Shown here: positions 40,060 to 48,657 of the stretch, in pieces
How the letters are laid out: each line of letters begins with the position of its first letter
Numbering within the stretch: position 1 is the first letter of the stretch
Assembly (NCBI RefSeq): GCF_014648775.1
Contig: NZ_BMRT01000005.1
Location: 124,001 to 188,000 of the forward strand
Origin: Streptomyces abikoensis
Lineage (GTDB): Bacteria; Actinomycetota; Actinomycetes; Streptomycetales; Streptomycetaceae
Reading direction: 5' to 3'
Length of the DNA: 64,000 nucleotides
The notes under the pieces: model-generated
Databases searched by the model: none
Told to the model about the DNA's origin: nothing
What the model saw: only the letters and a program-made list of their open reading frames with translations
Translations under genes and position numbers: made by a program

Positions 40060-41226
40060 ATGAGCAGCAGCGCCCTCCCCCGTATCAGTGACGACGCGCG
40101 GCGTGCCCGGCTCGGCAGCCGGCACCTCCTCGCGCCCGCGCACCGGGCCGCCGCCGTCGAGGACGTGGCGGACGCGCTCGTCGGGCTGCACGCCTCCGAC
40201 GCGGCGACCGTCTATCTGTCCGCCTGCGCGCGGCTCGCCGAGCCGGACCCGGCCGAGGTGGAGCGGGGGCTGTACGACGACGTGACGCTGATCAAGCTGC
40301 TGTCGATGCGGCGCACGATCTTCGCCGTGAGCACCGAGGTGGCCCCCTGTGTGGAGTTCTCCACCGCGCGCGGCATCGCCAGGCGCGAACGGGCCGGGCT
40401 GCTGAAGGCCCTCGGGGAGGCGTGGGACGAGCGGCGGCTGGCGGAGGCCGAGGAGGCGGCGCTGGCGGCGCTCGCCGCGCGCGGTGAGGCGACGACGGCC
40501 GAGCTGGCCGAGGACGTGCTCGCGCTCCGGGAGAAGATCACGACATCGCCGGGCAAGCCGTACGAGTCGCGGCAGAGCGTGGGGAGCCGGGTGCTGCGGC
40601 TGCTGGCGTCGGACGGGCACGTACGACGGTCCCGGCCGCGCGGGTCCTGGACGAGCAGCCTCTATTCGTGGGCGCCCGCGCCCCGCATCCCCGAGCTGCC
40701 CGAGCGGGAGGCGCGGGCGGAGCTGGTGCGGCGCTGGCTCGCGTCGTACGGGCCGTCGACGGAGGCGGACCTGAAGTGGTGGACGGGCTGGTCGCTGCGG
40801 GACACCCGGGCCGCCCTGGCCGATACGGGCGCCGTGGGCGTGCGGCTCGACCGGGGGCCGGGGCTCGCGCTGCCGGACGATCTCGACCCCGTCGAACCCA
40901 CCGGCGACTGGGCGGCGCTGCTGCCCGGGCTGGACCCGACGGCCATGGGCTGGCGGGAGCGCGACTGGTATCTGGACCCGGAGCACGTCCCCTTCCTCTT
41001 CGACCGCGCGGGGAACATCGGGCCCACGGTGTGGTGGAACGGCAGGATCGTCGGCGGCTGGGCCCAGCGGGCGAACGGCGAGATCGTCTGGCGCGCCCTG
41101 GCGGACACCGGACGTGAAGCGTCCGCCGCCGTCGAGGCCGAGGCCGGGCGGCTGGCCGCGTGGCTGGGCGACGTACGCGTCACGCCCCGGTTCCGTACGC
41201 CGCTGGAGCGGGAGCTGGTGCGGTGA
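40060..41226 (+). CDS. Winged-helix (HTH_42) protein related to AlkZ/AlkX DNA glycosylases
   Basis: 388 residues of the HTH_42 superfamily (tandem winged helices, DNA-binding). Characterised members AlkZ and AlkX (YcaQ) open interstrand cross-links and bulky adducts using a catalytic QxQ or QxD motif. Here the equivalent stretch reads LVGLHASDAATVYLS, with H44-A-S46-D47 in place of the glutamine motif. Other subgroup features (MRRTIFAVS, LKWWTGWSL, VWWNGRIVGGWAQR) are intact, so it is likely a separate clade rather than a decayed gene. ATG with TACCTT 7 nt upstream; leaderless. Monocistronic. Confidence 0.85.
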   Translation: MSSSALPRISDDARRARLGSRHLLAPAHRAAAVEDVADALVGLHASDAATVYLSACARLAEPDPAEVERGLYDDVTLIKLLSMRRTIFAVSTEVAPCVEFSTARGIARRERAGLLKALGEAWDERRLAEAEEAALAALAARGEATTAELAEDVLALREKITTSPGKPYESRQSVGSRVLRLLASDGHVRRSRPRGSWTSSLYSWAPAPRIPELPEREARAELVRRWLASYGPSTEADLKWWTGWSLRDTRAALADTGAVGVRLDRGPGLALPDDLDPVEPTGDWAALLPGLDPTAMGWRERDWYLDPEHVPFLFDRAGNIGPTVWWNGRIVGGWAQRANGEIVWRALADTGREASAAVEAEAGRLAAWLGDVRVTPRFRTPLERELVR

Positions 41227-41235
41227 CTCGGCCGG

Positions 41236-41310
41236 GCGCTCGAACGGCCGGCGCTCGGACGCCCAGCGCTCGGACGCCCAGTGCTCGGACGTCCGGCGCT
41301 CAGACGTCCG
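41236..41310. repeat. Five tandem 15-bp repeats at a convergent gene junction
   Basis: Units start at 41236, 41251, 41266, 41281 and 41296, based on GCGCTCGGACGCCCA; the middle two are identical and the outer ones differ at up to five positions. The last unit contains the stop and final codons of the VOC gene. Confidence 0.8.
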
Positions 41311-41731
41311 ACCGGCGCGTCGGGCGCTTGGTCGGCTCGTCCCCGTACGGCGTGGTCATGAACTCCAGCGCGACCGTGCCGCCCGGGTCGCGGAGGTAGA
41401 GGCCCCGGCCGCCGTACTCGTGGTTGATCGTGCCCGCGGATTCGGCCCTCATCAGGGGGTCGGGGTAGTAGGGCAGCCCGCGCTCGGTGATCCGGCCGAG
41501 GATCGCGTCGAACTCCCCGTCGGTGACGAGGAAGGCGAGGTGGCTGGGGTTGAGGTCGGCCGGCGCCACGAGGTCGTCGCAGAAGTCGATGCCGACGCCG
41601 TTGGAGCTGGTGATCTGGGTGAAGTGGCCCCAGTCGCGGGGGGCCTCGGCGGCCATGAGCTCCGCGACGAAGGCCGCGCTCTGCCGACGGTCCTTGACGT
41701 GGACGATGATGTGGTTCAACTCGTTTGCCAT
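41300..41731 (-). CDS. VOC superfamily (glyoxalase/bleomycin-resistance fold) protein
   Basis: 143 residues forming one two-module VOC domain: NHIIVHVKDRRQSAAFVAELM at the start and GRGLYLRDPGGTVALEFMTTPYG near the end, with candidate metal ligands His8 (or neighbour), Asp/Glu in the middle and Glu near the C-terminus. Substrate not predictable. GGAAGGATCC lies close before the ATG. The gene sits 29 bp downstream of the MFS transporter on the same strand and may be co-transcribed with it, which would suggest a resistance role. Confidence 0.85.
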   Translation of the reverse strand: MANELNHIIVHVKDRRQSAAFVAELMAAEAPRDWGHFTQITSSNGVGIDFCDDLVAPADLNPSHLAFLVTDGEFDAILGRITERGLPYYPDPLMRAESAGTINHEYGGRGLYLRDPGGTVALEFMTTPYGDEPTKRPTRRSDV

Positions 41732-41759
41732 GACGGATCCTTCCGTTTGAGGAACGGTG

Positions 41760-43220
41760 TCAGGAGGTCTGTCGTGCCGGTCGGCCCGGCAGGGCGAGGC
41801 CACCGAGCGCCGCGCACGCGGCGAACAGGGCGGCGACCAGCAGTCCCCTGCCGTAGCCGGCGGTCAGCGCGGCGGCGACGTCATGCGTGCCGGAGGCGAG
41901 GCGGTCCGCGGTGACGTGGGCGGCGACGGTGCCGACGACGGCGAGGCCGACGGCTCCGCCGACCTGCCGGGAGGTGTTGACGAGGCCCGAGGCGAGCCCG
42001 GCCTCGGCGCGGTCGGCGCCGGCGGTCGCGGCCACCGTGGCGGGCATGGTGGCGAGGCCCGTGCCGAGGGTGGCCAGGACGAACGGCACCAGGACGTCGG
42101 TGGTGTAGCCGCCGGTCGCGTCGACGCGCGAGAGCCAGAGGAAGCCGACCGTGCTCAGCGCCATGCCGCCGACGAGCAGCGGGCGCGGCCCGGTGCGGCC
42201 GATGAAGCGGGTGGCTATTCGGGCGCCCAGGATGATCGCGAGGGAGCCGGGTACGAAGGACAGGCCGGCGCGGATCGGGCTGTAGTGGAGGCCGCGCTGG
42301 AAGTACAGGGAGAGCACGAACCACATCGAGAACATGGCCGCGCCGATGACGACCACGACCGGGTTCGCGGTCGCGACGGACCGGCGGCGCAGCACGCGCA
42401 GCGGTACGAGCGGGTGGGCGACGCGGGCCTCGACGGCGACGAAGGCGGCCAGCAGCGCGGCCGCGGCCACCAGCGGGCCCCACACCCACGGCGAGCCCCA
42501 GGCGTGGGTCTCGCTGGCGACGATGCCGTAGACGAGGGCGGTCAGCCCGGCCGTCACGGTGACCGCGCCGGGCAGGTCGAGACGGCGCAACCCGCCACTG
42601 CCGGAGGCGGCGGCCGGGACGTAGGCGAGCGCGGCGGCCAGCAGGGCGATGCCTATGGGCACGTTGACGAACAGTACCCAGCGCCAGCCCGCGTACTCGG
42701 TGAGGACGCCGCCGATCACGGCGCCCACGGCGCCGCCGGCGGCCATGACGGCGCTCCAGGCGCCCATGGCCCGGGTGCGGGCGGCGGGCTCGGTGAAGGT
42801 CGTCATGATCAGGGTGAGGGTGGCGGGCGCGAGGACGGCGCCGCCGAGGCCCTGCACCGCGCGGGCGGCGATCAGCAGGCCGCCGTCGGTGGCGAATCCG
42901 CCGGCGAGGGAGGCGCCGGTGAAGGCGGCGACGCCGGCCAGGAAGGCCTTCTTGGTGCCCACGAGGTCGGCCAGCCGGCCGCCGAGCAGCAGCAGCCCGG
43001 CGAAGCCGAGGGTGTAGGCGTTGACGATCCACTGCTGGCCCGCGCCGTCGAGGTGGAGCTCGGACCCCATGGACGGCAGCGCCACGTTAACGATCGACAC
43101 ATCGAGGATGACCATGAACTGGGCGACGCAGGCGATGGCCAGGATCGCGGCGGTGGAGCGCGGGCCGGGGGCGGCCGCCGGGCCGTCCTCCGTCCGCCGG
43201 GGAGCGGCGGCGGTGTGCAT
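41760..43220 (-). CDS. MFS drug/proton antiporter, DHA2 (14-helix) type
   Basis: 486 residues, 14 predicted membrane helices. The DHA2 family signature LDVSIVNVALP is in helix 1, the GGRLADLVGTKKAF loop is motif A, and the family motif C region reads AAGGAVGAVIGGVL. These pumps expel antibiotics and dyes. The ATG at 43220 is preceded by GAGGAC. The divergent TetR gene and the palindromic operator between them indicate substrate-induced derepression. Substrate unknown. Confidence 0.92.
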   Translation of the reverse strand: MHTAAAPRRTEDGPAAAPGPRSTAAILAIACVAQFMVILDVSIVNVALPSMGSELHLDGAGQQWIVNAYTLGFAGLLLLGGRLADLVGTKKAFLAGVAAFTGASLAGGFATDGGLLIAARAVQGLGGAVLAPATLTLIMTTFTEPAARTRAMGAWSAVMAAGGAVGAVIGGVLTEYAGWRWVLFVNVPIGIALLAAALAYVPAAASGSGGLRRLDLPGAVTVTAGLTALVYGIVASETHAWGSPWVWGPLVAAAALLAAFVAVEARVAHPLVPLRVLRRRSVATANPVVVVIGAAMFSMWFVLSLYFQRGLHYSPIRAGLSFVPGSLAIILGARIATRFIGRTGPRPLLVGGMALSTVGFLWLSRVDATGGYTTDVLVPFVLATLGTGLATMPATVAATAGADRAEAGLASGLVNTSRQVGGAVGLAVVGTVAAHVTADRLASGTHDVAAALTAGYGRGLLVAALFAACAALGGLALPGRPARQTS

Positions 43221-43292
43221 GGAGGTGTCCTCACCACATCGGAAGCGAGACGTCGAAGCGAGACAGCGGAAGCGGGCAGGAAGCCCGAAACT

Positions 43293-43320
43293 AGAGACGC
43301 TATAAAAATATAGCACCTCT
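43293..43320. promoter_or_regulatory. TetR operator between MFS and TetR genes
   Basis: A 28-bp interrupted palindrome: AGAG-nn-GCTATA-AAAA-TATAGC-nn-CTCT. It is strikingly AT-rich in this genome and overlaps TATA-like -10 candidates on the minus strand for the MFS gene. The TetR promoter -10 TATTCT lies 20 bp to the right. Confidence 0.75.
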
Positions 43321-43353
43321 ACTTCTGCCGGTCAGGTGGTTATTCTTGGCGTC

Positions 43354-44052
43354 ATGACCAAGGCCACGCCGACTGCCGCCACGGGGACGACCGCCACCAC
43401 GGGGACGACCGCCACCACGGGGATGCGCGGTCGCAAACGGGAGCGGACCCGCCGCGCCATCGCCGACGCGGCCTTCCGGCTCTTCGCCGAGCAGGGCTTC
43501 GAGGCGGTGACGCTCACGCGGATCGCGGCGGAGGCCGATGTGGCGCCGGCGACGGTCTTCACGCACTTCGCGTCGAAGGAGGACATCTTCTTCAGCCGCC
43601 GCGAGGAGTTCCGGGCGGGCCTGCCGGACGCCGTCGCCCCGGCCCGGACCGGCGCCGAGCTCCTCGCGGCCGTACGGGACTTCTACGCCCACGGCGTCGA
43701 GCTGGTCCTCGACCCGGACCGGATCGAGACCGGGCGGGTCTTCGCCCGGGTGCTGCGCGGCAGCCCCACGCTGATGAGCGGCTATCTGCCGATGAGCAGG
43801 GAGCGGCAGCGGCTGCTCACCGAGTCGCTGACGGAACGGGCCCCGCGGGCCAGCCGGGCCGAGCTGGAGCTGTTCGCCGCGCTGGCCGTCGCCGCCGGGG
43901 AGCGGGCCTACGAGGTGCTGCACACCGCCCTGGTGGCGGGCGAGCCCGTCGAGCGGGTGCGCGCCGTCGCCACCGAGGCCCTCGACCTGGGCTTCTCCCG
44001 GCTCGCCCACGCCTATGAGGGCTCGCACGTCCTCGACGCCGAGCCCTCCTGA
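43354..44052 (+). CDS. TetR family transcriptional regulator
   Basis: 232 residues. After an Ala/Thr-rich tail made of repeated GTTATT units (from an 18-bp DNA repeat), the TetR N-terminal DNA-binding domain is at about 26-75: RRAIADAAFRLFAEQGFEAVTLTRIAAEADVAPATVFTHFASKEDIF. The C-terminal ligand domain is unassigned. ATG at 43354 with TATTCT exactly 7 nt upstream, so leaderless; a longer start at 43336 would destroy that promoter. Presumed repressor of the divergent MFS gene and of itself. Confidence 0.92.
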   Translation: MTKATPTAATGTTATTGTTATTGMRGRKRERTRRAIADAAFRLFAEQGFEAVTLTRIAAEADVAPATVFTHFASKEDIFFSRREEFRAGLPDAVAPARTGAELLAAVRDFYAHGVELVLDPDRIETGRVFARVLRGSPTLMSGYLPMSRERQRLLTESLTERAPRASRAELELFAALAVAAGERAYEVLHTALVAGEPVERVRAVATEALDLGFSRLAHAYEGSHVLDAEPS

Positions 44053-44062
44053 GCGCCGAAGG

Positions 44063-45391
44063 TCAGCCCGCGACCTTCCACGACAGCTCGCCGCGCAGCC
44101 GCTTGGCCAGCTCCGGGTCGCGCACCGCGTCCGTGCGGTCGACCGCACGGGCCGTCAGCGTGTGCGTACGGCCGTCGCGCGGCACGCCCACGGAGCCCGG
44201 CACGACCGTGGTCTTCCCCCGGAACCAGACGACCTCGTGGCCGTCGACGTACCAGTGGACGGTGCTCGTCGCGGCGGGCAGCCGGACGCCGACGCGCGCG
44301 CCGCGCCCGATCGTCGTACCGGCGGCCGCCGTTCCGTCGGCGGCGGTCAGCACGCTCGCGTGCCGGTAGAAGCCCGCGATCATGGCCTCACGGCCGACGA
44401 GGTTGAACTCCCGCCCCAGCGACCGCATGATCGAGTTCTCGGTGGGACGGAAGAGACCCTTGGGGTAGTAACCGCCGCCCTCGAAGGCTCCGACCGTGCC
44501 GCCGTCCGGTGACCGCTGCCCGAGCCAGCGGTACCACTTGGTCCGCTGTGCGCCCATCCGGCCCGCGTCGAGCGTGCTGGTGTTGACGTCGCGGGGCTCT
44601 GCGCCGGTGTAGGTGCCGTACTCGTCGTACTGGTACTCGTCGGCGAGCTTGCCCAGCGAGTGACCGGTCTCGTGGACGGCGATCTGGTCGGAGCGGTCGT
44701 TATCGGAGGAGGCGGTGGCGATGCCGTCGTAACCGACCTTGGAGACGACGTCGTTGTAGCCCGCCCCGCCGTACTTGGTGGAGTTGGCGAGCACCACGAC
44801 CAGGTCGGCGGCGGGCGCCTTGGCGGCGTACGACTCGACCTTGCCGGTGTCGACGCACAGCAGCCGCTCGACCCCGTCGCAGAAGAAGCCCGAGCCGAGG
44901 GCGGTGTCCCGCTTCACGCCCTGCGCCGGGTCGCCGGAGACGCCCGAGTCGCGCGAAACGGCGTCCACGGCCCAGACGTTGAAGAGGTTCCGGTACGAGG
45001 CGTAGGGCTCGACCGCCGACATCTTCGCCCACTTGGCGCGCACGGCCGCGTGGAATGCCTCCTGCTGGGAGGCGGTGTAGCCGTCGCCGATGAAGACGAC
45101 GTCCAGCTTGGTGCCGATGGGGCCGTTGTTGACGACCGAGGTCACGGCGCCGTCGCCCTTGACGGACGGGGCGGACGGTGCGGCCGCGGTGAGGGAGCGG
45201 GGCGGGGTGGGGGACGCCGGGACGGTCCTGTGGTGGGGGTGACCGCCGGGCTCGGTGAAGTACTCCACCCGCTGGGTGGGTTTGGGCGCCGGAGTGGCGC
45301 CAACGGCGGAAGCGTGCGGGGCCGCCGTGGCGGCGAGCGCGGCCGTTAAGGCGGCGCCCGCCACTATGGATATTCGTCTGTACGTGCGCAT
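44063..45391 (-). CDS. Secreted M64 (IgA peptidase) family metallopeptidase with a TTA codon
   Basis: 442 residues. A Sec signal peptide (about 1-29, cleavage after ASA), a Pro-rich propeptide, and the zinc protease motif HETGHSLGKLADEY, i.e. HExxHxxGxxxD/E. The family degrades extracellular proteins. DNV/DVVFIGDGYTASQ is a conserved family segment, and the C-terminal Ig-like domain (about 360-440) is accessory. GGGAGGAA lies 7 nt before the ATG. Codon 15, in the signal peptide, is TTA (45349-45347), so translation should need the bldA tRNA. A phased array of GTTAAG repeats lies just upstream. Confidence 0.92.
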   Translation of the reverse strand: MRTYRRISIVAGAALTAALAATAAPHASAVGATPAPKPTQRVEYFTEPGGHPHHRTVPASPTPPRSLTAAAPSAPSVKGDGAVTSVVNNGPIGTKLDVVFIGDGYTASQQEAFHAAVRAKWAKMSAVEPYASYRNLFNVWAVDAVSRDSGVSGDPAQGVKRDTALGSGFFCDGVERLLCVDTGKVESYAAKAPAADLVVVLANSTKYGGAGYNDVVSKVGYDGIATASSDNDRSDQIAVHETGHSLGKLADEYQYDEYGTYTGAEPRDVNTSTLDAGRMGAQRTKWYRWLGQRSPDGGTVGAFEGGGYYPKGLFRPTENSIMRSLGREFNLVGREAMIAGFYRHASVLTAADGTAAAGTTIGRGARVGVRLPAATSTVHWYVDGHEVVWFRGKTTVVPGSVGVPRDGRTHTLTARAVDRTDAVRDPELAKRLRGELSWKVAG

Positions 45392-45421
45392 GGGGGGTTC
45401 CTCCCGAACCGAAACCCGCCG

Positions 45422-45460
45422 GTTAAGTGGCGAGTTAAGTCGCGTTAAGGCGCCGCTCAA
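45422..45460. promoter_or_regulatory. Phased GTTAAG direct repeats upstream of the M64 peptidase
   Basis: GTTAAG occurs at 45422, 45434 and 45444, followed by GCTCAA at 45455: four related hexamers about 11 bp apart, on one helix face. The array is 31-70 bp upstream of the start codon. Tandem 11-bp units are the format of PhoP (PHO box) and some other response-regulator sites in Streptomyces, although the hexamer differs from the usual GTTCAC. Confidence 0.45.
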
Positions 45461-45547
45461 CGTAGAGGCTCAGGAGGTTCATGACAATGGATGTGACGGG
45501 AAACGAAGGGGACCGCTACTGAGGGCTAGTCAGGCGCACAGGGCCGA

Positions 45548-46927
45548 TCACACCTCGTCCCGGACGAGCCCCAGCAGCCGGTCCAGCACCGCGCGGCCGC
45601 CCGCGCGCACGCCGTCGTGCTCGTACTCGTCGGTGACCCAGGTCCGCAGCCCCGCGATCGACCGGGCCGTGCGCAGGGAGTGCTCGGTGTCCACGTAGAG
45701 GTCGTCGTGGTAGACGGCCGCCGCGACCGGCACCGTGTTGCGGGCGAGTCTGTCCGCGTCGTAGAGCGGGGTCCAGCCCTCGCGCTCCGCGAGGAGTTCG
45801 GCGGTGCGCCGCAGGGGGCGCAGGGCCGGCTGGGTCTCCAGCATCCAGGGGTGGACGGTCTCTCCCGTGAAGAGGAAGCGACCCCCGGGCTCGAAGTGGC
45901 GTTCGAACTGCGGGAATTCCGCGCGGACGCGCTCGGCGGACCAGTGCGTCGCACGCCCGTCCTGGGCATAAATGGCCTCATGGAGGAGGGTGTAGAGCGG
46001 GCTGGCGGTGCGCGAGAGCACCGCCGCGACCTGCTCGCCGAAGGCGTCCGACAGCCGCGGTCCGGCGGCCGTCGGCACGAACGCGTCCTCCAGCAGGTAG
46101 TGCAGCCGGTGGGAGCCGTCGCCGGTGCCCAGCAGGATGCCGAGCTGCTGGAACGCCGCCACGGTCAGCACGGAGCCGTCCGGGAGCGTCTCCTCCGTCT
46201 CCGCCAGGTGCTCCGCCACGCGCCGGGCCACCGCCTCGTCGTCCGGGTAACGGGCGTAGTGCGCCAGCGTCTTGCGCTCCATGCGCGGGTACGAGGCGCG
46301 GTAGACGGCGTCCGCGTCGCCGTCCAGCGAGGGCAGCCCGCCGGTGATCATCACCTCGGCCAGGCCCTCCGGCGCGTACGACAGGTAGCTGACCGCGCAG
46401 AAGCCGCCGAAGCTCTGCCCGAGGACGCTCCAGGGCCGGCCGCCGGTCAGCAGCGGCCGGATGTACTCGCAGTCGCGGACGATGGAGTCGGCCCGGAAGT
46501 GGGCGAGATACTCCGCCTGCTGCTCGGGGGTGCCGCGCAGGGGCAGCGTCTGCCGGTTGGCGGGGGTGGAGCGGCCGGTGCCGCGCTGGTCGAGCAGGAG
46601 GACGCGGTACTCCTCCAGCGCGCGGTCCAGCCAGTTCTCCCGGCCCACGGGCCGGCCGGCGGGGAAGCCCGGCCCGCCCTGGAGGAAGACCAGCCAGGGC
46701 AGGTCCTCCCGGGCCCGGCCCGCGGCGACGACCTCACGGGCGTAGAGCCGGATGCGCTCCCCGCCGGGACGGGCGTGGTCGAGCGGTACGTCGAAGAAGT
46801 GATCGGTCATGACGAGGCCGGGCTGGCGGACCGTGCCCGCCGCGGAGGCCCCTATGGGCCCGGTGTTCGTGGTGTCACCGTTTCCGGTGGTCTTCGGTAT
46901 GGGCGGCACGGACGGCACAGGCGGCAC
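45548..46927 (-). CDS. Alpha/beta-hydrolase, proline iminopeptidase type
   Basis: 459 residues, cytoplasmic by sequence. Family S33: LVFLQGGPGFPAGRP for the oxyanion hole, DQRGTGRSTP, and nucleophile elbow GQSFGGF; a late His in VYHDDLYVD is a candidate catalytic residue. It removes N-terminal proline or other residues from peptides; exact preference unknown. The GTG at 46927 has GAGG about 12 nt upstream; an internal ATG (MTDHFF) would give a 419-420-residue form. Divergent from the XRE-TPR regulator. Confidence 0.88.
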   Translation of the reverse strand: MPPVPSVPPIPKTTGNGDTTNTGPIGASAAGTVRQPGLVMTDHFFDVPLDHARPGGERIRLYAREVVAAGRAREDLPWLVFLQGGPGFPAGRPVGRENWLDRALEEYRVLLLDQRGTGRSTPANRQTLPLRGTPEQQAEYLAHFRADSIVRDCEYIRPLLTGGRPWSVLGQSFGGFCAVSYLSYAPEGLAEVMITGGLPSLDGDADAVYRASYPRMERKTLAHYARYPDDEAVARRVAEHLAETEETLPDGSVLTVAAFQQLGILLGTGDGSHRLHYLLEDAFVPTAAGPRLSDAFGEQVAAVLSRTASPLYTLLHEAIYAQDGRATHWSAERVRAEFPQFERHFEPGGRFLFTGETVHPWMLETQPALRPLRRTAELLAEREGWTPLYDADRLARNTVPVAAAVYHDDLYVDTEHSLRTARSIAGLRTWVTDEYEHDGVRAGGRAVLDRLLGLVRDEV

Positions 46928-46996
46928 GATTACATCCTCACGTAAGCAGATTTAACGTACGGCTTGAATCACGGCGCAATGTACCGAGGGGCGGAA

Positions 46997-48385
46997 GTGG
47001 CCGAGAACAGCACCCACGGCATACGGGCGGACGAGCCCTCCGACATCGGCCGCCGCGTCCTGCGGCTGCGGACCGAGAAGGGGCTCACCCAGAAACAACT
47101 GGCCGAGCCCGCCTACACGGCGGCCTACATCTCCACCCTGGAGGCCGGCCGGGTCCGGCCCTCCGAGACCGCCCTGCGCCATCTCGCCGGGCGGCTCGGC
47201 ACCACCGTCGAGGAGCTGGCCACCGGCCGCCCGCCCCACCTCGCCACCGAGCTGCGGATGCGGCTGACGGACGCCCGGCGCACCCTGGCCACCGGCGACG
47301 CCGAGGACGCCGCCGCGCTCTTCCGCGCCCTGCGCGCCGAGGCGGCGGCGCTCTCGCTCGTGAACGAGGAGTCCGCCGCCGTCCTCGGGCTCGGCGACTG
47401 CGCGCTGGAGAGCGGCGACCTCACCGCCGCCCGCGACCTCTTCGCCGACGCCGAGGCCCTCCTCGCCGACCAGCCGCTGCCGCGCCGCGTGCCCGCCCTG
47501 CGCGGCCGCGCCACCGCCCATCTCCTCGCGGGCGAACTGCGCTACGCCTGCTACCTCCTGGAGACCGCCCTCGACGAGCTCAACGCCTCCGGGATGCACG
47601 ACCCCGACGCCCTGCTCCTGCTCTACACCGCCTCCATCGCGCCCTACATGGACATGGGAGCGCACGCCCGCGCCGCGCACGCCGCCGAGCTCGCGCTGGC
47701 GCTCGCGCCCCAGGTGGACGACCCGGCGCTCGTCGCCGCCATGCACCGGGGCGTGGCCCGCAGCCTCATCGCCGAGGGCCGCATCGCCGACGCGGACGCC
47801 TCCCTCGCCAAGGCCCAGGAGCTCTACCAGCAGCTGCGCATACGGACCGAACTCGCCCACTGCCACTGGATGCGCGGCTACGTGCACGCGCAGGACGGCA
47901 ACCTGCGCAAGGCCGAGAGCGAACTGCGCACCGCCCGCGACATGCTGGCCTCCAAGCGCGCCCCGCTGTTCACCGTGCAGGTGGAGGTGGAGCTCGCGGA
48001 CGTGCTGCGGCGCCGGGGGAAGGCGCCGGAGGCGGAGGAGCTGCTGCGCCCCCTGCTCGCGCCCACGGCGCTCGGCGCCGAGCGGGGCGCCGTCCACGCC
48101 GGCGGTGCGCACCGGCTGCTGGGGCTCATCGCCGAGGACCGGGGCGACACGGACGCCGCCGAGGAGCACTACTGCGCCGCGCTGTCCCTGCTGGAGCGCA
48201 CCGGCGCGGCGGGCGACCTCGCGGACCTGTGCCGGCTGCTGGGCGATCTCCTGCGGCGCACGGGGCGGACGGAGGCGGCGCTGGACGCGTACCGGACGGG
48301 GCTGGGGCACCGGGCGGCGCCGGGCACGACCACACTGGGGCCGGCGCCGAAGGCGCCGCCGCAGTGGCCCGTCGGGCGGATCTGA
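46997..48385 (+). CDS. XRE-type regulator with TPR domain
   Basis: 462 residues. Helix-turn-helix of XRE type at about 14-70 (IGRRVLRLRTEKGLTQKQLAEPAYTAAYISTLEAGRVRPSETALRHLA) followed by about nine tetratricopeptide-like helical pairs to the end. Such HTH-TPR proteins respond to peptides or act as developmental or antibiotic regulators. Target unknown. The GTG at 46997 has GAGGGGCGGAA at the right distance; an ATG at 46979 is the alternative. Next to the divergent hydrolase, which may be a target. Confidence 0.87.
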   Translation: MAENSTHGIRADEPSDIGRRVLRLRTEKGLTQKQLAEPAYTAAYISTLEAGRVRPSETALRHLAGRLGTTVEELATGRPPHLATELRMRLTDARRTLATGDAEDAAALFRALRAEAAALSLVNEESAAVLGLGDCALESGDLTAARDLFADAEALLADQPLPRRVPALRGRATAHLLAGELRYACYLLETALDELNASGMHDPDALLLLYTASIAPYMDMGAHARAAHAAELALALAPQVDDPALVAAMHRGVARSLIAEGRIADADASLAKAQELYQQLRIRTELAHCHWMRGYVHAQDGNLRKAESELRTARDMLASKRAPLFTVQVEVELADVLRRRGKAPEAEELLRPLLAPTALGAERGAVHAGGAHRLLGLIAEDRGDTDAAEEHYCAALSLLERTGAAGDLADLCRLLGDLLRRTGRTEAALDAYRTGLGHRAAPGTTTLGPAPKAPPQWPVGRI

Positions 48386-48411
48386 GAGCGGTAGGGCACG
48401 ACCGGGCCCGG

Positions 48412-48443
48412 GCAGGCCGCCGCCGGGGGGTGCGGCGGCCTGC
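48412..48443 (+). terminator. Hairpin terminator after the XRE-TPR gene
   Basis: A perfect 12-bp stem (48412-48423 with 48432-48443) with an 8-nt loop, 27 bp after the stop. A second CCCCCGCCG/CGGCGGGGG hairpin follows near 48527-48547. Confidence 0.7.
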
Positions 48444-48657
48444 GACCGTGGGCCGCATGGTGCAGCATGGACTGCACTCTGCCGCCCGGGTGCCGGAGCG
48501 TCCATCCGTCCCGGGTCCCGGTTCGCCCCCCGCCGGTCGGCGGGGGTCGACCGGCCCGCGGGCGGAGCCCCGGGCTCCGGCGGCCGCCGACGGTGCGGCA
48601 GGCTGGAGGGGCGGGGCCGCCGACGGCCCCGGTGGACGAGGGAAGAGGTAGCGGACC

